A stretch of DNA of 42,258 bases from JBFKQC01 sp041627895 (GTDB taxonomy: Bacteria; Pseudomonadota; Alphaproteobacteria; Rhodobacterales; Rhodobacteraceae). The DNA lies in assembly GCA_041627895.1 (NCBI GenBank), contig JBFKQC010000031.1:1-42258 (forward strand), in the 5' to 3' direction. Each line of letters begins with the position of its first letter. Position 1 is the stretch's first letter. Shown one piece after another: positions 33,657 through 41,399 of the stretch. A model generated the notes under the pieces. The model saw only the letters and a program-made list of their open reading frames with translations, did no database searches and was not told the DNA's origin. A program made the position numbers and the translations under genes.

Positions 33657-33735
33657 TCTGGCCCCCCATCGGGGCGCGAACGGACCGCCCCTGGCCGGTA
33701 TAGGCGATGCCCGCCCCGCGTGCCAGTGCCAAGGG

Positions 33736-34578
33736 TCAATGCGCCTGCCTCGCGCGCTGCGCGCCGCGCTCTGCCGCGAGCTTGCGCGAATAGCCCGATT
33801 GCACCGCCTCGACCAGGACCAGCACGACGACCGAGAAATAGAACGTGGTCTTGGACATCGGCACCAGCTCGTAGCCGAGAATCCTGATCTGCAGCCCGTC
33901 GTCGTGCACCGCGTGCGCCGCGGCCGGGCCGGCCTCGCCCAAGAGCACGACGCCGACGATCAGCAGGATGAACAACCCGAGAACCTCGTACATCCGGTTC
34001 CTTTCCAGGAACTTCGTCACGCCGTCCGCGAGGACCAGCATCGCGGCGCCCGAAAGCAGGATCGCGAAGGCGAGGATCGGAAAGACATCGGTGATCGCCA
34101 GCGCCGAGAGGATCGAGTCGAACGAAAAGATCAGGTTCATCATCACGATCAGCCCGACGACGCGCGCCGCCGACATCGCCCGCCCGTTGCCGAGATCGGT
34201 ATCGAGGTGGTGGATCGACAGCATGTGCGCGATTTCGCGCACGGCGGTGTACATGATGAAGATGCCGCCGACGACGAAGACCACGGTGGCGAAGTTCACG
34301 CCGCCCTCCAGAAGCCCGGGCATGTCGAAGACGAAGAACGGCTCGGACAGCGCGCCGATGAGCTGGATCATGGTGAACAGCAGCACGACCCGAAGCGCCA
34401 CGGCGATGATGATTCCCCAGAACCGCACCGCCTTTTGCCGGGCGGCCGGCGCGCGTTGCGACTGGATCGAGATGTACAACAGATTGTCGAACCCCAGCAC
34501 CGCCTGCAGGAAGCAGAGCATCACCAGGTTGCCCAGATTTTCGAATGTTAAAAGCTCGGCCACGGCATCGGCCCCCAT
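33736..34578 (-). CDS. TerC-family integral membrane protein
   Basis: 280 residues with about seven hydrophobic helices. Family marks are the membrane-embedded acidic sequence LGFDNLLYISI near residue 28-38 and LIFSFDSILSALAITD near 145-160, with an acidic pair typical of TerC, plus the loop MYEVLGLFILLIVG. TerC proteins are linked to tellurite resistance and, in other bacteria, to manganese export. The ATG at 34578 is favoured over a TTG at 34599. It is the first gene of the terC-xpaC-telA run; a 79-bp gap separates it from the small peptide gene. Confidence 0.87.
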   Translation of the reverse strand: MGADAVAELLTFENLGNLVMLCFLQAVLGFDNLLYISIQSQRAPAARQKAVRFWGIIIAVALRVVLLFTMIQLIGALSEPFFVFDMPGLLEGGVNFATVVFVVGGIFIMYTAVREIAHMLSIHHLDTDLGNGRAMSAARVVGLIVMMNLIFSFDSILSALAITDVFPILAFAILLSGAAMLVLADGVTKFLERNRMYEVLGLFILLIVGVVLLGEAGPAAAHAVHDDGLQIRILGYELVPMSKTTFYFSVVVLVLVEAVQSGYSRKLAAERGAQRARQAH

Positions 34579-34631
34579 GTCCCGTCGGTTCGGGGCCAAT
34601 CCATACAGATGCCGCAGCGCGGAACAAGGGT

Positions 34632-35414
34632 TCAGGCGCGGCGGCTTTTCCCCCTTGAAGCCGGTCGCGCGACGTCCCTCGCGCCGCCGGGGCCAAGCTG
34701 GTCGGCCAGCACGCGGGGCTTGATTTCCCTGACGTCGCCGGGTTTCAGCTGGCCAAGCTGGAACGGACCGTAGCTGACCCGGATCAGCCGGTTGACGGTC
34801 AGGCCCACGGCCTCCATCGCGCGGCGGATCTCGCGGTTCTTGCCTTCGCGCAGGCCGACCGTGACCCAGGCATTGCCGCCCTGCTGGCGGTCGAGCGTGA
34901 CCTGCATCGGCTGGAAGGTCTCGCCGTCGACCGCGAGCCCCTGGCGCAGCGGCTCCAGCGTCGCGTCGGTGGGCGCGCCGTGGACCCGGACCCGGTACTT
35001 GCGCAGCCAGCCGGTGGACGGCAGTTCCAGCCGGCGCTTCAGCTCGCCGTCGTTGGTCAGGAGAAGCAGCCCCTCGGAATTCAGGTCGAGCCGGCCGACG
35101 GACATCACCCGGGGCAGCGCCGCGGGAAGCGCATCAAAGATCGTTCGGCGGCCCTTCTCGTCGCGCGTCGTCGTGACCAGGCCCGCGGGCTTGTGGTAAA
35201 GCCAGAGCCGCGGCGCCTCGGGCTCGGCCAGCGGCTTGCCGTCGACCGCGATCCGGTCGCTGCCGGTGACGTTCAGCGCGGGCGAGGCGATGGTGTGCCC
35301 GTTGACGGCGACGCGGCCCGCCTCGATCATGCGCTCGGCCTCGCGCCGGCTGGCGATGCCGGCGCGCGAGAGAACCTTGGCGATGCGCTCGCCCTTGTCC
35401 GTGGTGTCGGCCAT
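34632..35414 (-). CDS. rluB: Pseudouridine synthase, RluB/RsuA family
   Basis: 260 residues. An N-terminal S4 RNA-binding domain (about 9-58; KVLSRAGIASRREAERMIEAG) is followed by the RsuA-type catalytic domain with the motif GRLDLNSEG, where Asp110 is the nucleophile, and REGKNREIRRAMEAVGL further on. It isomerises a uridine in rRNA, by analogy 23S rRNA position 2605 for RluB; RsuA or RluE type activity cannot be ruled out from sequence. It is upstream of terC on the same strand, 53 bp away. A basic Arg/Lys tail ends the protein. Confidence 0.9.
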   Translation of the reverse strand: MADTTDKGERIAKVLSRAGIASRREAERMIEAGRVAVNGHTIASPALNVTGSDRIAVDGKPLAEPEAPRLWLYHKPAGLVTTTRDEKGRRTIFDALPAALPRVMSVGRLDLNSEGLLLLTNDGELKRRLELPSTGWLRKYRVRVHGAPTDATLEPLRQGLAVDGETFQPMQVTLDRQQGGNAWVTVGLREGKNREIRRAMEAVGLTVNRLIRVSYGPFQLGQLKPGDVREIKPRVLADQLGPGGARDVARPASRGKSRRA

Positions 35415-35481
35415 GGCGCGGCTTACCGCAGCCGCAGGGTGCGCGCAATTGCTTCCGCGGGGGGGGCCGGTCCGGCGCCCG

Positions 35482-35748
35482 TCACCCGCCGCGGCGCGGC
35501 GTGCGCACGTGCGGAAGGTGCGCCACGCGCAGCAAGGGCGCGAGCAGGCGTTCGGCCGCCCGGCTCAGCCGGGCCTCGATCGCGGCGCGTGCGGCCCGGC
35601 GGCGCTCGGCGGCTTCCGCGGCGAGCCGGGCGCGTTTTTTCGCGACGTAGCCGTGTCGCGCCAGAGCGCCCCGCGAGGGGGCCACGCCGCCGGCCGGGAA
35701 ATGCTCGCCCGAGGTTGCGTTCGGGTGGTTCGGATCGTGCTGGAACAT
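35482..35748 (-). CDS. Small Arg/Ala-rich hypothetical protein
   Basis: 88 residues. The N-terminal part includes HDPNHPNATSGEHFPAGG; the rest is a highly basic Ala/Arg helix. The gene is supported by a strong ribosome site (GGAGGG, 7 bp before the ATG) and a divergent partner (LysR) across 119 bp. I do not recognise a family; the basic helix could bind nucleic acid, but nothing proves this. It lies 67 bp upstream of the pseudouridine synthase on the same strand. Confidence 0.55.
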   Translation of the reverse strand: MFQHDPNHPNATSGEHFPAGGVAPSRGALARHGYVAKKRARLAAEAAERRRAARAAIEARLSRAAERLLAPLLRVAHLPHVRTPRRGG

Positions 35749-35801
35749 CGTTTGCCCTCCGGTTTCGTCTGCGTATCGGCGATGCAGGAAGGCTAATCCT
35801 T

Positions 35802-35856
35802 TTGAGATTCCGGCTGAATGCGCGATAATCCGAATGCTCTATTCCATAATGCGGAT
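35802..35856 (+). promoter_or_regulatory. Promoter and inverted repeat upstream of the second LysR gene
   Basis: TTGAGA (35802-35807) and GATAAT (35824-35829) with a 16-bp spacer form a good sigma-70 promoter about 40 bp before the LysR start. An inverted repeat ATCCG-N19-CGGAT (35828-35856) overlaps the -10 and start region, where a LysR protein would repress its own gene. Confidence 0.5.
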
Positions 35857-35867
35857 CAATCGCCGCC

Positions 35868-36773
35868 ATGGACCGCCTGCACGCCATCAACGTCTTTCGC
35901 GAGGTCGCGCGCCAGGGCGGGTTCGCCGCCGCTGCGCGGGCGCTGAACGCCTCGCCGCCCTCTGTCAGCCGCCTGGTCTCGGAACTGGAGGAGGACCTTG
36001 GCGTGCGGCTTTTCAGCCGCTCGACCCGCAGCGTGGCGCTGACCGAGGAGGGCGAGGAGTTCCTGCGCCGGGGCGTCGCGCTGCTGGACGAGCTCGACGC
36101 CGTGACCGAAGAGCTGCGCGAGCGGCGGCAGACCCCGCACGGGCACCTGCGCATCAGCAGCGTGATCGCCTTCGGCCAGGAGCGGGTCGCGCCGGCGATC
36201 CCCGGATTCATGGAGCGCCATCCGAAGGTGACGATCGAGCTGGACCTGTCCAACCGCAAGGTCGATCTGGTGCAGGAGCATTTCGACGTGGCGATCCGGA
36301 TCGGCGGTGCCGAGGGGCTGGAGGCGTCGAACCTGAAGGCGCGGAAGATCTTCGCGCAGCGGCTGATCTTCGTCGCGACGCCGGACTACATCGCGGCACA
36401 TGGCAGGCCGCGCGGCCTCGACGACTTGAAACGGCACCGGTTCGTCAAGCAGGTCAGCGGCACCTGGGGGCGCGTGAACGAGTTCAAGGTCGGGGGCAGG
36501 AAACACGCGCTGAGCCTGCCCGAGGATTTCGTGGTCAACTCGCCGAATGCGGCGCGGAACGCGGTTCTGACCGGTAAGGCGGCGGGTCTTCTGGCCGACT
36601 ACCTCGTGGCGGACCTGATCGCCGCGGGCCGGCTGGAGCGTCTGCTTGAGGACCATGCCACGGCGGAACAGCCGGTTCATGCGGTGTTTGTCCATCGCAA
36701 TTTCATGCCGGCCAAGGTGCGCGCGTTCATCGACTATCTGGTCGAGCGGTTTGCCGCGGCGCCGGACGGGTGA
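35868..36773 (+). CDS. LysR-family transcriptional regulator
   Basis: 301 residues. The N-terminal winged helix-turn-helix (about 1-60: FREVARQGGFAAAARALNASPPSVSRLVSELEEDLGVRLF) is followed by an effector-binding domain of the CrgA-like subfamily, with HGHLRISSVIAFGQERVAP at about 90-108 and FDVAIRIG in the middle. It is a DNA-binding activator or repressor; its target is unknown. The neighbours are a small basic-protein gene (divergent) and tadA (73 bp downstream), neither an obvious target. LysR proteins of this group often regulate one adjacent divergent gene. Confidence 0.9.
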   Translation: MDRLHAINVFREVARQGGFAAAARALNASPPSVSRLVSELEEDLGVRLFSRSTRSVALTEEGEEFLRRGVALLDELDAVTEELRERRQTPHGHLRISSVIAFGQERVAPAIPGFMERHPKVTIELDLSNRKVDLVQEHFDVAIRIGGAEGLEASNLKARKIFAQRLIFVATPDYIAAHGRPRGLDDLKRHRFVKQVSGTWGRVNEFKVGGRKHALSLPEDFVVNSPNAARNAVLTGKAAGLLADYLVADLIAAGRLERLLEDHATAEQPVHAVFVHRNFMPAKVRAFIDYLVERFAAAPDG

Positions 36774-36781
36774 TCGCCCGG
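36767..36781. repeat. 15-bp repeat flanking tadA, left copy
   Basis: CGGGTGATCGCCCGG is identical to 37380-37394; this copy overlaps the LysR stop codon. It is close to a self-complementary hairpin with one G-U pair. Confidence 0.5.
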
Positions 36782-36846
36782 TAGACGTCAGGGCGCCGGT
36801 GCAATTCCTTCTGGAATCCGGGGGCGGGCCGCGGCAAGAGGGGCGC

Positions 36847-37299
36847 ATGACGGGGTTTGCGGATCATATGTCGGCCGCGCTGGCCGAGGCCCGCGCCGCG
36901 GGGGCACGGGGCGAGGTGCCGGTGGGCGCGGTGGTGGTCGATCCGGGCGGCCGGGTGGTCGCGGCGGCGGGGAACCGGACGCGCGAGCTGGCCGACCCGA
37001 CGGCGCATGCCGAGATCCTGGCGCTGCGGGCGGCCTGTGCCGCGGCGGGGTCCGAGCGGCTGCCGGGGCATGCGATCTACGTCACGCTGGAACCTTGCGC
37101 GATGTGCGCCGCGGCGATGTCCTTGGCGCGGATCGCGCGGCTTTGCTACGGTGCGGCGGACCCGAAATCGGGCGGTGTGGCGCATGGCGCGCGGGTCTTC
37201 ACCCACAAGCAGGTGCATCACGTGCCCGAAGTCTATGACGGGATCGGCGCGGCCGAGGCGGAAGCTCTCTTGAAGGACTTCTTCGGCGGGCTGAGGTAG
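36847..37299 (+). CDS. tadA: tRNA adenosine(34) deaminase
   Basis: 150 residues, the usual TadA length. Zinc-dependent deaminase motifs are HAE (His54, with catalytic Glu56) and PCAMC (Cys84 and Cys87). It converts A34 to inosine in tRNA-Arg(ACG), needed to read CGN codons. GAGGGGC precedes the ATG. A strong intrinsic terminator follows 14 bp after the stop. In many alphaproteobacteria a pseudouridine synthase gene lies close by; here the rluB-type gene is 1.4 kb away with LysR and a small gene between. Confidence 0.94.
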   Translation: MTGFADHMSAALAEARAAGARGEVPVGAVVVDPGGRVVAAAGNRTRELADPTAHAEILALRAACAAAGSERLPGHAIYVTLEPCAMCAAAMSLARIARLCYGAADPKSGGVAHGARVFTHKQVHHVPEVYDGIGAAEAEALLKDFFGGLR

Positions 37300-37312
37300 C
37301 TGCCGGCACGTT

Positions 37313-37336
37313 GTGTGCGCTTCGCGCACGCTTTTT
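37313..37336 (+). terminator. Rho-independent terminator of tadA
   Basis: Stem GTGTGCGC / GCGCACGC (one G-U pair) around a TTC loop, directly followed by TTTTT, 14 bp after the tadA stop. It is the clearest intrinsic terminator in the window. Confidence 0.88.
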
Positions 37337-37379
37337 CTTCCCGTCCTCGCCTCCGGCTCCGGGCGGGCGGGGCCGGCGT

Positions 37380-37394
37380 CGGGTGATCGCCCGG
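37380..37394. repeat. 15-bp repeat flanking tadA, right copy
   Basis: CGGGTGATCGCCCGG, identical to 36767-36781. It lies between the tadA terminator and the convergent hydrolase gene. Confidence 0.5.
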
Positions 37395-37429
37395 AGCGGC
37401 CGGCGGCGGGCGCGCCGCGCGGGTCTGTC

Positions 37430-38122
37430 CTAGAGGTCGATCGGCTGCATCACGACGGGCTCGATCACGTCGACGCCGGGCAGGCCCGCGGCGAGATCGG
37501 CGGCGTCCTGTTCGAGGATCGGGAAAGTCTTGTAGTGGCAGGGGATCACCGTCTTAAAATCGAAGTATCTTTTCGCCGCCCAGGCCGCCTGTTTCATGTC
37601 CATGGTGAAATGCCCGCCCGCGCTGAGGATGCCGATATCGGGTTTGTAGTAGGCGCCCATCCAGTCCATGTCGGCCATGATCGCGGTGTCGCCCGAAAGA
37701 TATATCATGCGGCCCTCGCCGCCGATCATGTAGCCGACCTCGCTGCCCGCCGCCTTTGGGCCCTGGTCCGAGCCGAAGGTCGAGGAATGCGATGCCGGGA
37801 CCATGGCGAGCGACACGTTGCCGAGCGCCACCGTGCCGCCCTTGTTGAAGCCCACCGTCTCGATATGCTCGTGCTCGGCCCAGTAGCTCATCAGGTCGTA
37901 CTGGCCGAAGACCGGGAGCTTCAGCCTGCGCGCGAGCGGCAGCATGTCGGCCACGTGGTCGAAATGCGCGTGCGTCAGGATCAGTTGCGTGCCGCCCGCG
38001 ACCGCCTCGGCGTGGCGGCCCTCGGGCAGGACCGGGTTGCCGGTGAGCCATGGATCGACCAGAAGAACCTGGTCCTCGATCTCGATGCGGAACGATCCGT
38101 GGCCGAGCCAGATGATTTTCAT
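37430..38122 (-). CDS. Metal-dependent hydrolase of the UPF0173 / metallo-beta-lactamase fold
   Basis: 230 residues. It starts MKIIWLGHGSFRIE and has the metal-binding motif THAHFDHVAD (His51, His53, Asp55, His56), with further ligands in MVPASHSS and the aspartate of YLSGDTA, and PCHYKTFP near the C terminus. This is the UlaG-like branch of the fold. The substrate is unknown. GGGAGG precedes the ATG at 38122; the longer frame to 38194 lacks family sequence. It is divergent from the ceramidase-like gene over 53 bp and convergent with tadA. Confidence 0.88.
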   Translation of the reverse strand: MKIIWLGHGSFRIEIEDQVLLVDPWLTGNPVLPEGRHAEAVAGGTQLILTHAHFDHVADMLPLARRLKLPVFGQYDLMSYWAEHEHIETVGFNKGGTVALGNVSLAMVPASHSSTFGSDQGPKAAGSEVGYMIGGEGRMIYLSGDTAIMADMDWMGAYYKPDIGILSAGGHFTMDMKQAAWAAKRYFDFKTVIPCHYKTFPILEQDAADLAAGLPGVDVIEPVVMQPIDL

Positions 38123-38175
38123 GCGAGCCTCCCTATCTGTCGCTGAGAGGATAGCAGGGCGAGCGGCGGTGTCAC

Positions 38176-38838
38176 ATGGAATGGACGAGGGCAATCGACG
38201 GCTATTGCGAGCGGCTGGGCCCGGACTATTGGGCCGAGCCGGTGAACGCCCTGACGAATGCCGCCTTCCTGGCCGCCGCCCTGGTGATGTGGCGGCGGCT
38301 CGGCGACGCGCCGCTGCCGCTGGCGCGGCTGATGCTGGCGCTGCTGGCGGCGATCGGGGCCGGGTCGTTCCTGTTCCATACCCATGCGCGGGCCTGGGCG
38401 GCGCTGGCCGACGTGGTGCCGATCGGGCTGTTCATCCTGGTCTATCTCTACGCGGCAAACCGGCACTTTTGGAACATGGGTCCGATTAAGGCAAGTGTCG
38501 GCACGGCGGCGTTCCTGCCTTACAGCATTGCTTTCGCTTCGCTCTTCAACCTATTGCCATTCTTCGAGATTTCAGCAGGATACTGGCCGGTTCCCCTGCT
38601 GATCGCGGGGTATGCCGTTGCGCTGCGGAATCGCACGGATCGGACATCGCGCGGGCTGGCGGTCGGGGCGGCGCTGCTGTGCCTGTCGCTGGTCGCGCGC
38701 AGCCTGGACGGGCCGCTTTGCGCCGTCTGGCCGGTGGGCACGCATTTCCTGTGGCATCTGCTGAACGCGGTCTTTTTGGGCTGGATGGTCGAGGTCTACC
38801 GCCGGCACATGGTTGCAGGCGGCGGTGGGCGGCGGTAA
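38176..38838 (+). CDS. Ceramidase-family integral membrane protein
   Basis: 220 residues with about seven hydrophobic helices. It shows family-type sequence: CERLGPDYWAEPVNALTN near the N terminus, GSFLFHTHARAWAALADVVPI (about 63-83, first His pair and Asp), and THFLWHLLNAVFLGW (about 192-206, later His pair). These are the zinc-site residues of alkaline ceramidases and related CREST hydrolases. A ceramide or sphingolipid substrate would be unusual in this group, so the activity may be on another lipid amide. The internal part at about 38470-38600 is visibly less GC-rich than the rest. Confidence 0.82.
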   Translation: MEWTRAIDGYCERLGPDYWAEPVNALTNAAFLAAALVMWRRLGDAPLPLARLMLALLAAIGAGSFLFHTHARAWAALADVVPIGLFILVYLYAANRHFWNMGPIKASVGTAAFLPYSIAFASLFNLLPFFEISAGYWPVPLLIAGYAVALRNRTDRTSRGLAVGAALLCLSLVARSLDGPLCAVWPVGTHFLWHLLNAVFLGWMVEVYRRHMVAGGGGRR

Positions 38839-38868
38839 AGGCGTCTCGTCCCGCGATAGAGGCATCCG

Positions 38869-39156
38869 ATGTCGATTGACCTGAAGACCGCCGCCCATGT
38901 GGCGCACCTGGCCCGGATCCGGGTCGACGAGGACCGGCTGCCGGGCCTGGCGGAGGAATTCAACACGATCCTCGGCTTCATCGAGCAACTCAACGAGGTC
39001 GATGTCGCGGGCGTCGAGCCGATGGTGAGCGTCACGCCGATGCGGCTGAAGCGGCGCGAGGACGTGGTGACGGACGGGGACCGGCAGGCTGAGATCCTGT
39101 CGAACGCGCCGGATGCGCGCGAGGGGTTCTTTGCCGTGCCGAAGGTGGTGGAATGA
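38869..39156 (+). CDS. gatC: Asp/Glu-tRNA amidotransferase subunit C
   Basis: 95 residues, the typical GatC length. Family sequence is HVAHLARIRVDEDRLPGLAEEFNTILGFIEQLNEVD and the loop GVEPMVSVTPMRLKRREDVV. It stabilises the GatCAB complex that turns Glu-tRNA(Gln) or Asp-tRNA(Asn) into the amidated forms. The last bases overlap gatA (ATGA), coupling translation. gatB is not in this window, as is usual in alphaproteobacteria. Confidence 0.94.
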   Translation: MSIDLKTAAHVAHLARIRVDEDRLPGLAEEFNTILGFIEQLNEVDVAGVEPMVSVTPMRLKRREDVVTDGDRQAEILSNAPDAREGFFAVPKVVE

Positions 39157-40640
39157 GCGAACTGACGAAGCTGACCATCGCCGGGGCGCGCGACAGGCTG
39201 CGCGCGGGCGAGGTGACGTCGGTCGAGCTGACCGAGGCGTGCCTGGCCGAGATCGAGGCTGCGGCGGCGCTGAACGCCTTCGTGCACCGGACGCCCGAGA
39301 TCGCGCTGGGCCAGGCGGCGGCGGCGGATGCCCGGATCGCGGGCGGCGACGCGCCGGCGATGTGCGGCATTCCGCTGGGGATCAAGGATCTGTTCTGCAC
39401 CAGGGGCGTGCCGAGCCAGGCGGCGTCGCGCATCCTCGAGGGCTTTCGCCCGGAATACGAATCGACCGTCACGCAACGGCTGTTCGACGCCGGCGCGGTG
39501 ATGCTGGGCAAGCTGAACATGGACGAGTTCGCCATGGGAAGCTCGAACGAGACCAGCGTCTACGGCGACGCCGTGAATCCCTGGCGGCGCGGCAACGACG
39601 AGGCGGCGCTGACCCCGGGCGGATCGTCGGGCGGCAGCGCGGGGGCGGTGGCCGCGGACCTTTGCCTTGCGGCGACCGGCACCGACACCGGCGGCTCGAT
39701 CCGCCAGCCCGCGGCCTTCGTCGGCATCACCGGGCTGAAGCCGACCTACGGGCGCTGCTCGCGCTGGGGGATCGTGGCCTTCGCGTCGTCGCTCGACCAG
39801 GCGGGACCAATGACCAAGACGGTGCGCGACGCGGCGATCATGCTGCAGGCGATGGCCGGGCACGACCCGAAGGATTCGACCAGCGCCGAGCTGGCGCTGC
39901 CGGATTTCGAGGCGGCGCTGACCGGCGACATCCGGGGCAAGAAGATCGGCATCCCGCGCGAATACCGCATGGACGGCATGCCGGCCGAGATCGAGACGCT
40001 CTGGGCCGAGGGGCGCCGGATGCTGGAAGATGCCGGCGCCGAGATCGTCGACATCTCGCTGCCGCACACGAAATACGCGCTGCCCGCCTATTACGTGATC
40101 GCGCCGGCCGAGGCCTCGTCGAACCTCGCGCGCTATGACGGGGTGCGCTATGGCCGCCGCGCCAGGCTCGCCCAGGGCGACGGAATCGTCGAGATGTACG
40201 AGAAGACCCGCGCCGAGGGCTTCGGGCCGGAAGTGCAGCGCCGGGTGATGATCGGGACCTACGTGCTGTCGGCGGGCTTTTACGACGCCTACTACAACCG
40301 CGCGCGCCGGGTGCGGGCGCTGATCAAGAAGGATTTCGACGACGTCTTTGCACAGGGCATCGACGCGATCCTGACCCCGGCGACGCCCTCGGCCGCCTTC
40401 GGGCTGGGCGAGACGGCCGATGCCGACCCGGTGCAGATGTACCTCAACGACGTCTTCACCGTGACGGTGAACCTCGCCGGCCTGCCGGGCATCGCGGTGC
40501 CCGCGGGGCTGGACAAGGACGGCCTGCCGCTGGGCCTGCAACTGATCGGGCGGCCCTGGGAAGAGGGCGATCTGCTGAATCACGCCTATGTGCTGGAACG
40601 CGCGGCGGGGTTTGTTTCCAAACCCGCCAGATGGTGGTAA
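39153..40640 (+). CDS. gatA: Asp/Glu-tRNA amidotransferase subunit A
   Basis: 495 residues, the usual GatA size. The amidase-signature catalytic triad is visible: Lys78 in GIKDLF, Ser158 in TPGGSSGG, and nucleophile Ser182 in GGSIRQPA. The characteristic LNMDEFAMGSSNETS (121-135) and GLKPTYGRCSRWG follow. It hydrolyses glutamine to supply ammonia for the transamidation step in GatCAB. It overlaps gatC by four bases and is followed 36 bp later by a lipoprotein gene. Confidence 0.96.
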   Translation: MSELTKLTIAGARDRLRAGEVTSVELTEACLAEIEAAAALNAFVHRTPEIALGQAAAADARIAGGDAPAMCGIPLGIKDLFCTRGVPSQAASRILEGFRPEYESTVTQRLFDAGAVMLGKLNMDEFAMGSSNETSVYGDAVNPWRRGNDEAALTPGGSSGGSAGAVAADLCLAATGTDTGGSIRQPAAFVGITGLKPTYGRCSRWGIVAFASSLDQAGPMTKTVRDAAIMLQAMAGHDPKDSTSAELALPDFEAALTGDIRGKKIGIPREYRMDGMPAEIETLWAEGRRMLEDAGAEIVDISLPHTKYALPAYYVIAPAEASSNLARYDGVRYGRRARLAQGDGIVEMYEKTRAEGFGPEVQRRVMIGTYVLSAGFYDAYYNRARRVRALIKKDFDDVFAQGIDAILTPATPSAAFGLGETADADPVQMYLNDVFTVTVNLAGLPGIAVPAGLDKDGLPLGLQLIGRPWEEGDLLNHAYVLERAAGFVSKPARWW

Positions 40641-40676
40641 GGACGCGCGGAACGCCTTGGGCCAGGACAATTGACG

Positions 40677-41399
40677 ATGCTTCGACCCGCTATTGCGCTG
40701 GGAATTCTGGCGCTTGCCGCCTGTTCGCCGCCGGTTCCGGAATCCGGCGCGGCGCCGGGCTATTTCGACAGCTACCGTGACTACAATGACTATCGGCTGC
40801 GCCGTGACGAGCAGCTTTACGGCGGCCGCAGCCCTGCGCCGGTGACCACGCCGACCACCGTGCGCCCGCCGGGCCAGACGCCGGTTGCCGCGGCGATCCC
40901 GCCGGGCAGGCTGGGCGGGCCGTCGCCGGCGCCGGTGACGACCGCGGCCGCCGAGGACGGCGACGACACGGCCCGGAGCGAGGTGGCGATCGACCTGGAC
41001 AATCCGTCGATCTCGGACGAGCAGGATTTCGCGGCGGTCTCGAACCGGCAGAGCATCGAAAGCGACGCCGAGCGGCTGCGCGCCCAGCGCGAGGCCTACC
41101 AGGTGATCCAGCCCACCGCGCTGCCGACCCGCAGCGGGTCCGAGGCGCCGAACATCGTCGAATACGCGATCTCGACGCGCAACGCCGTGGGCCAGAAAAT
41201 CTATCGCCGGAACACGATCTTCGCGGGCGACAAATACGTGAAGAATTGCGCGAGATACGCCTCGTCCGACCTGGCGCAGGAGGATTTCCTCAGATCGGGC
41301 GGGCCCGAGCGCGACAAGCAGGGGCTCGATCCCGACGGCGACGGCTTTGCCTGCAGCTGGGACCCGACGCCGTTCCGCCGGATCGCGCGCCAGGGGTGA
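40677..41399 (+). CDS. Lipoprotein with C-terminal Excalibur-like Ca-binding motif
   Basis: 240 residues. The lipoprotein signal has lipobox LAAC with Cys16. The middle is a Pro/Thr/Ala-rich linker with two PSPAPVTT-type repeats (SPAPVTTP near 52 and SPAPVTTA near 83). The C terminus ends in LDPDGDGFACSWDPTPFRR, with an Asp-x-Asp-Gly-Asp-Gly loop as in Excalibur domains. It is predicted to sit in the envelope. The ATG at 40677 is preferred over a TTG two codons earlier because AGGA is better placed. It overlaps the amidase gene downstream (GTGA), suggesting a joint cell-wall role. Confidence 0.72.
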   Translation: MLRPAIALGILALAACSPPVPESGAAPGYFDSYRDYNDYRLRRDEQLYGGRSPAPVTTPTTVRPPGQTPVAAAIPPGRLGGPSPAPVTTAAAEDGDDTARSEVAIDLDNPSISDEQDFAAVSNRQSIESDAERLRAQREAYQVIQPTALPTRSGSEAPNIVEYAISTRNAVGQKIYRRNTIFAGDKYVKNCARYASSDLAQEDFLRSGGPERDKQGLDPDGDGFACSWDPTPFRRIARQG

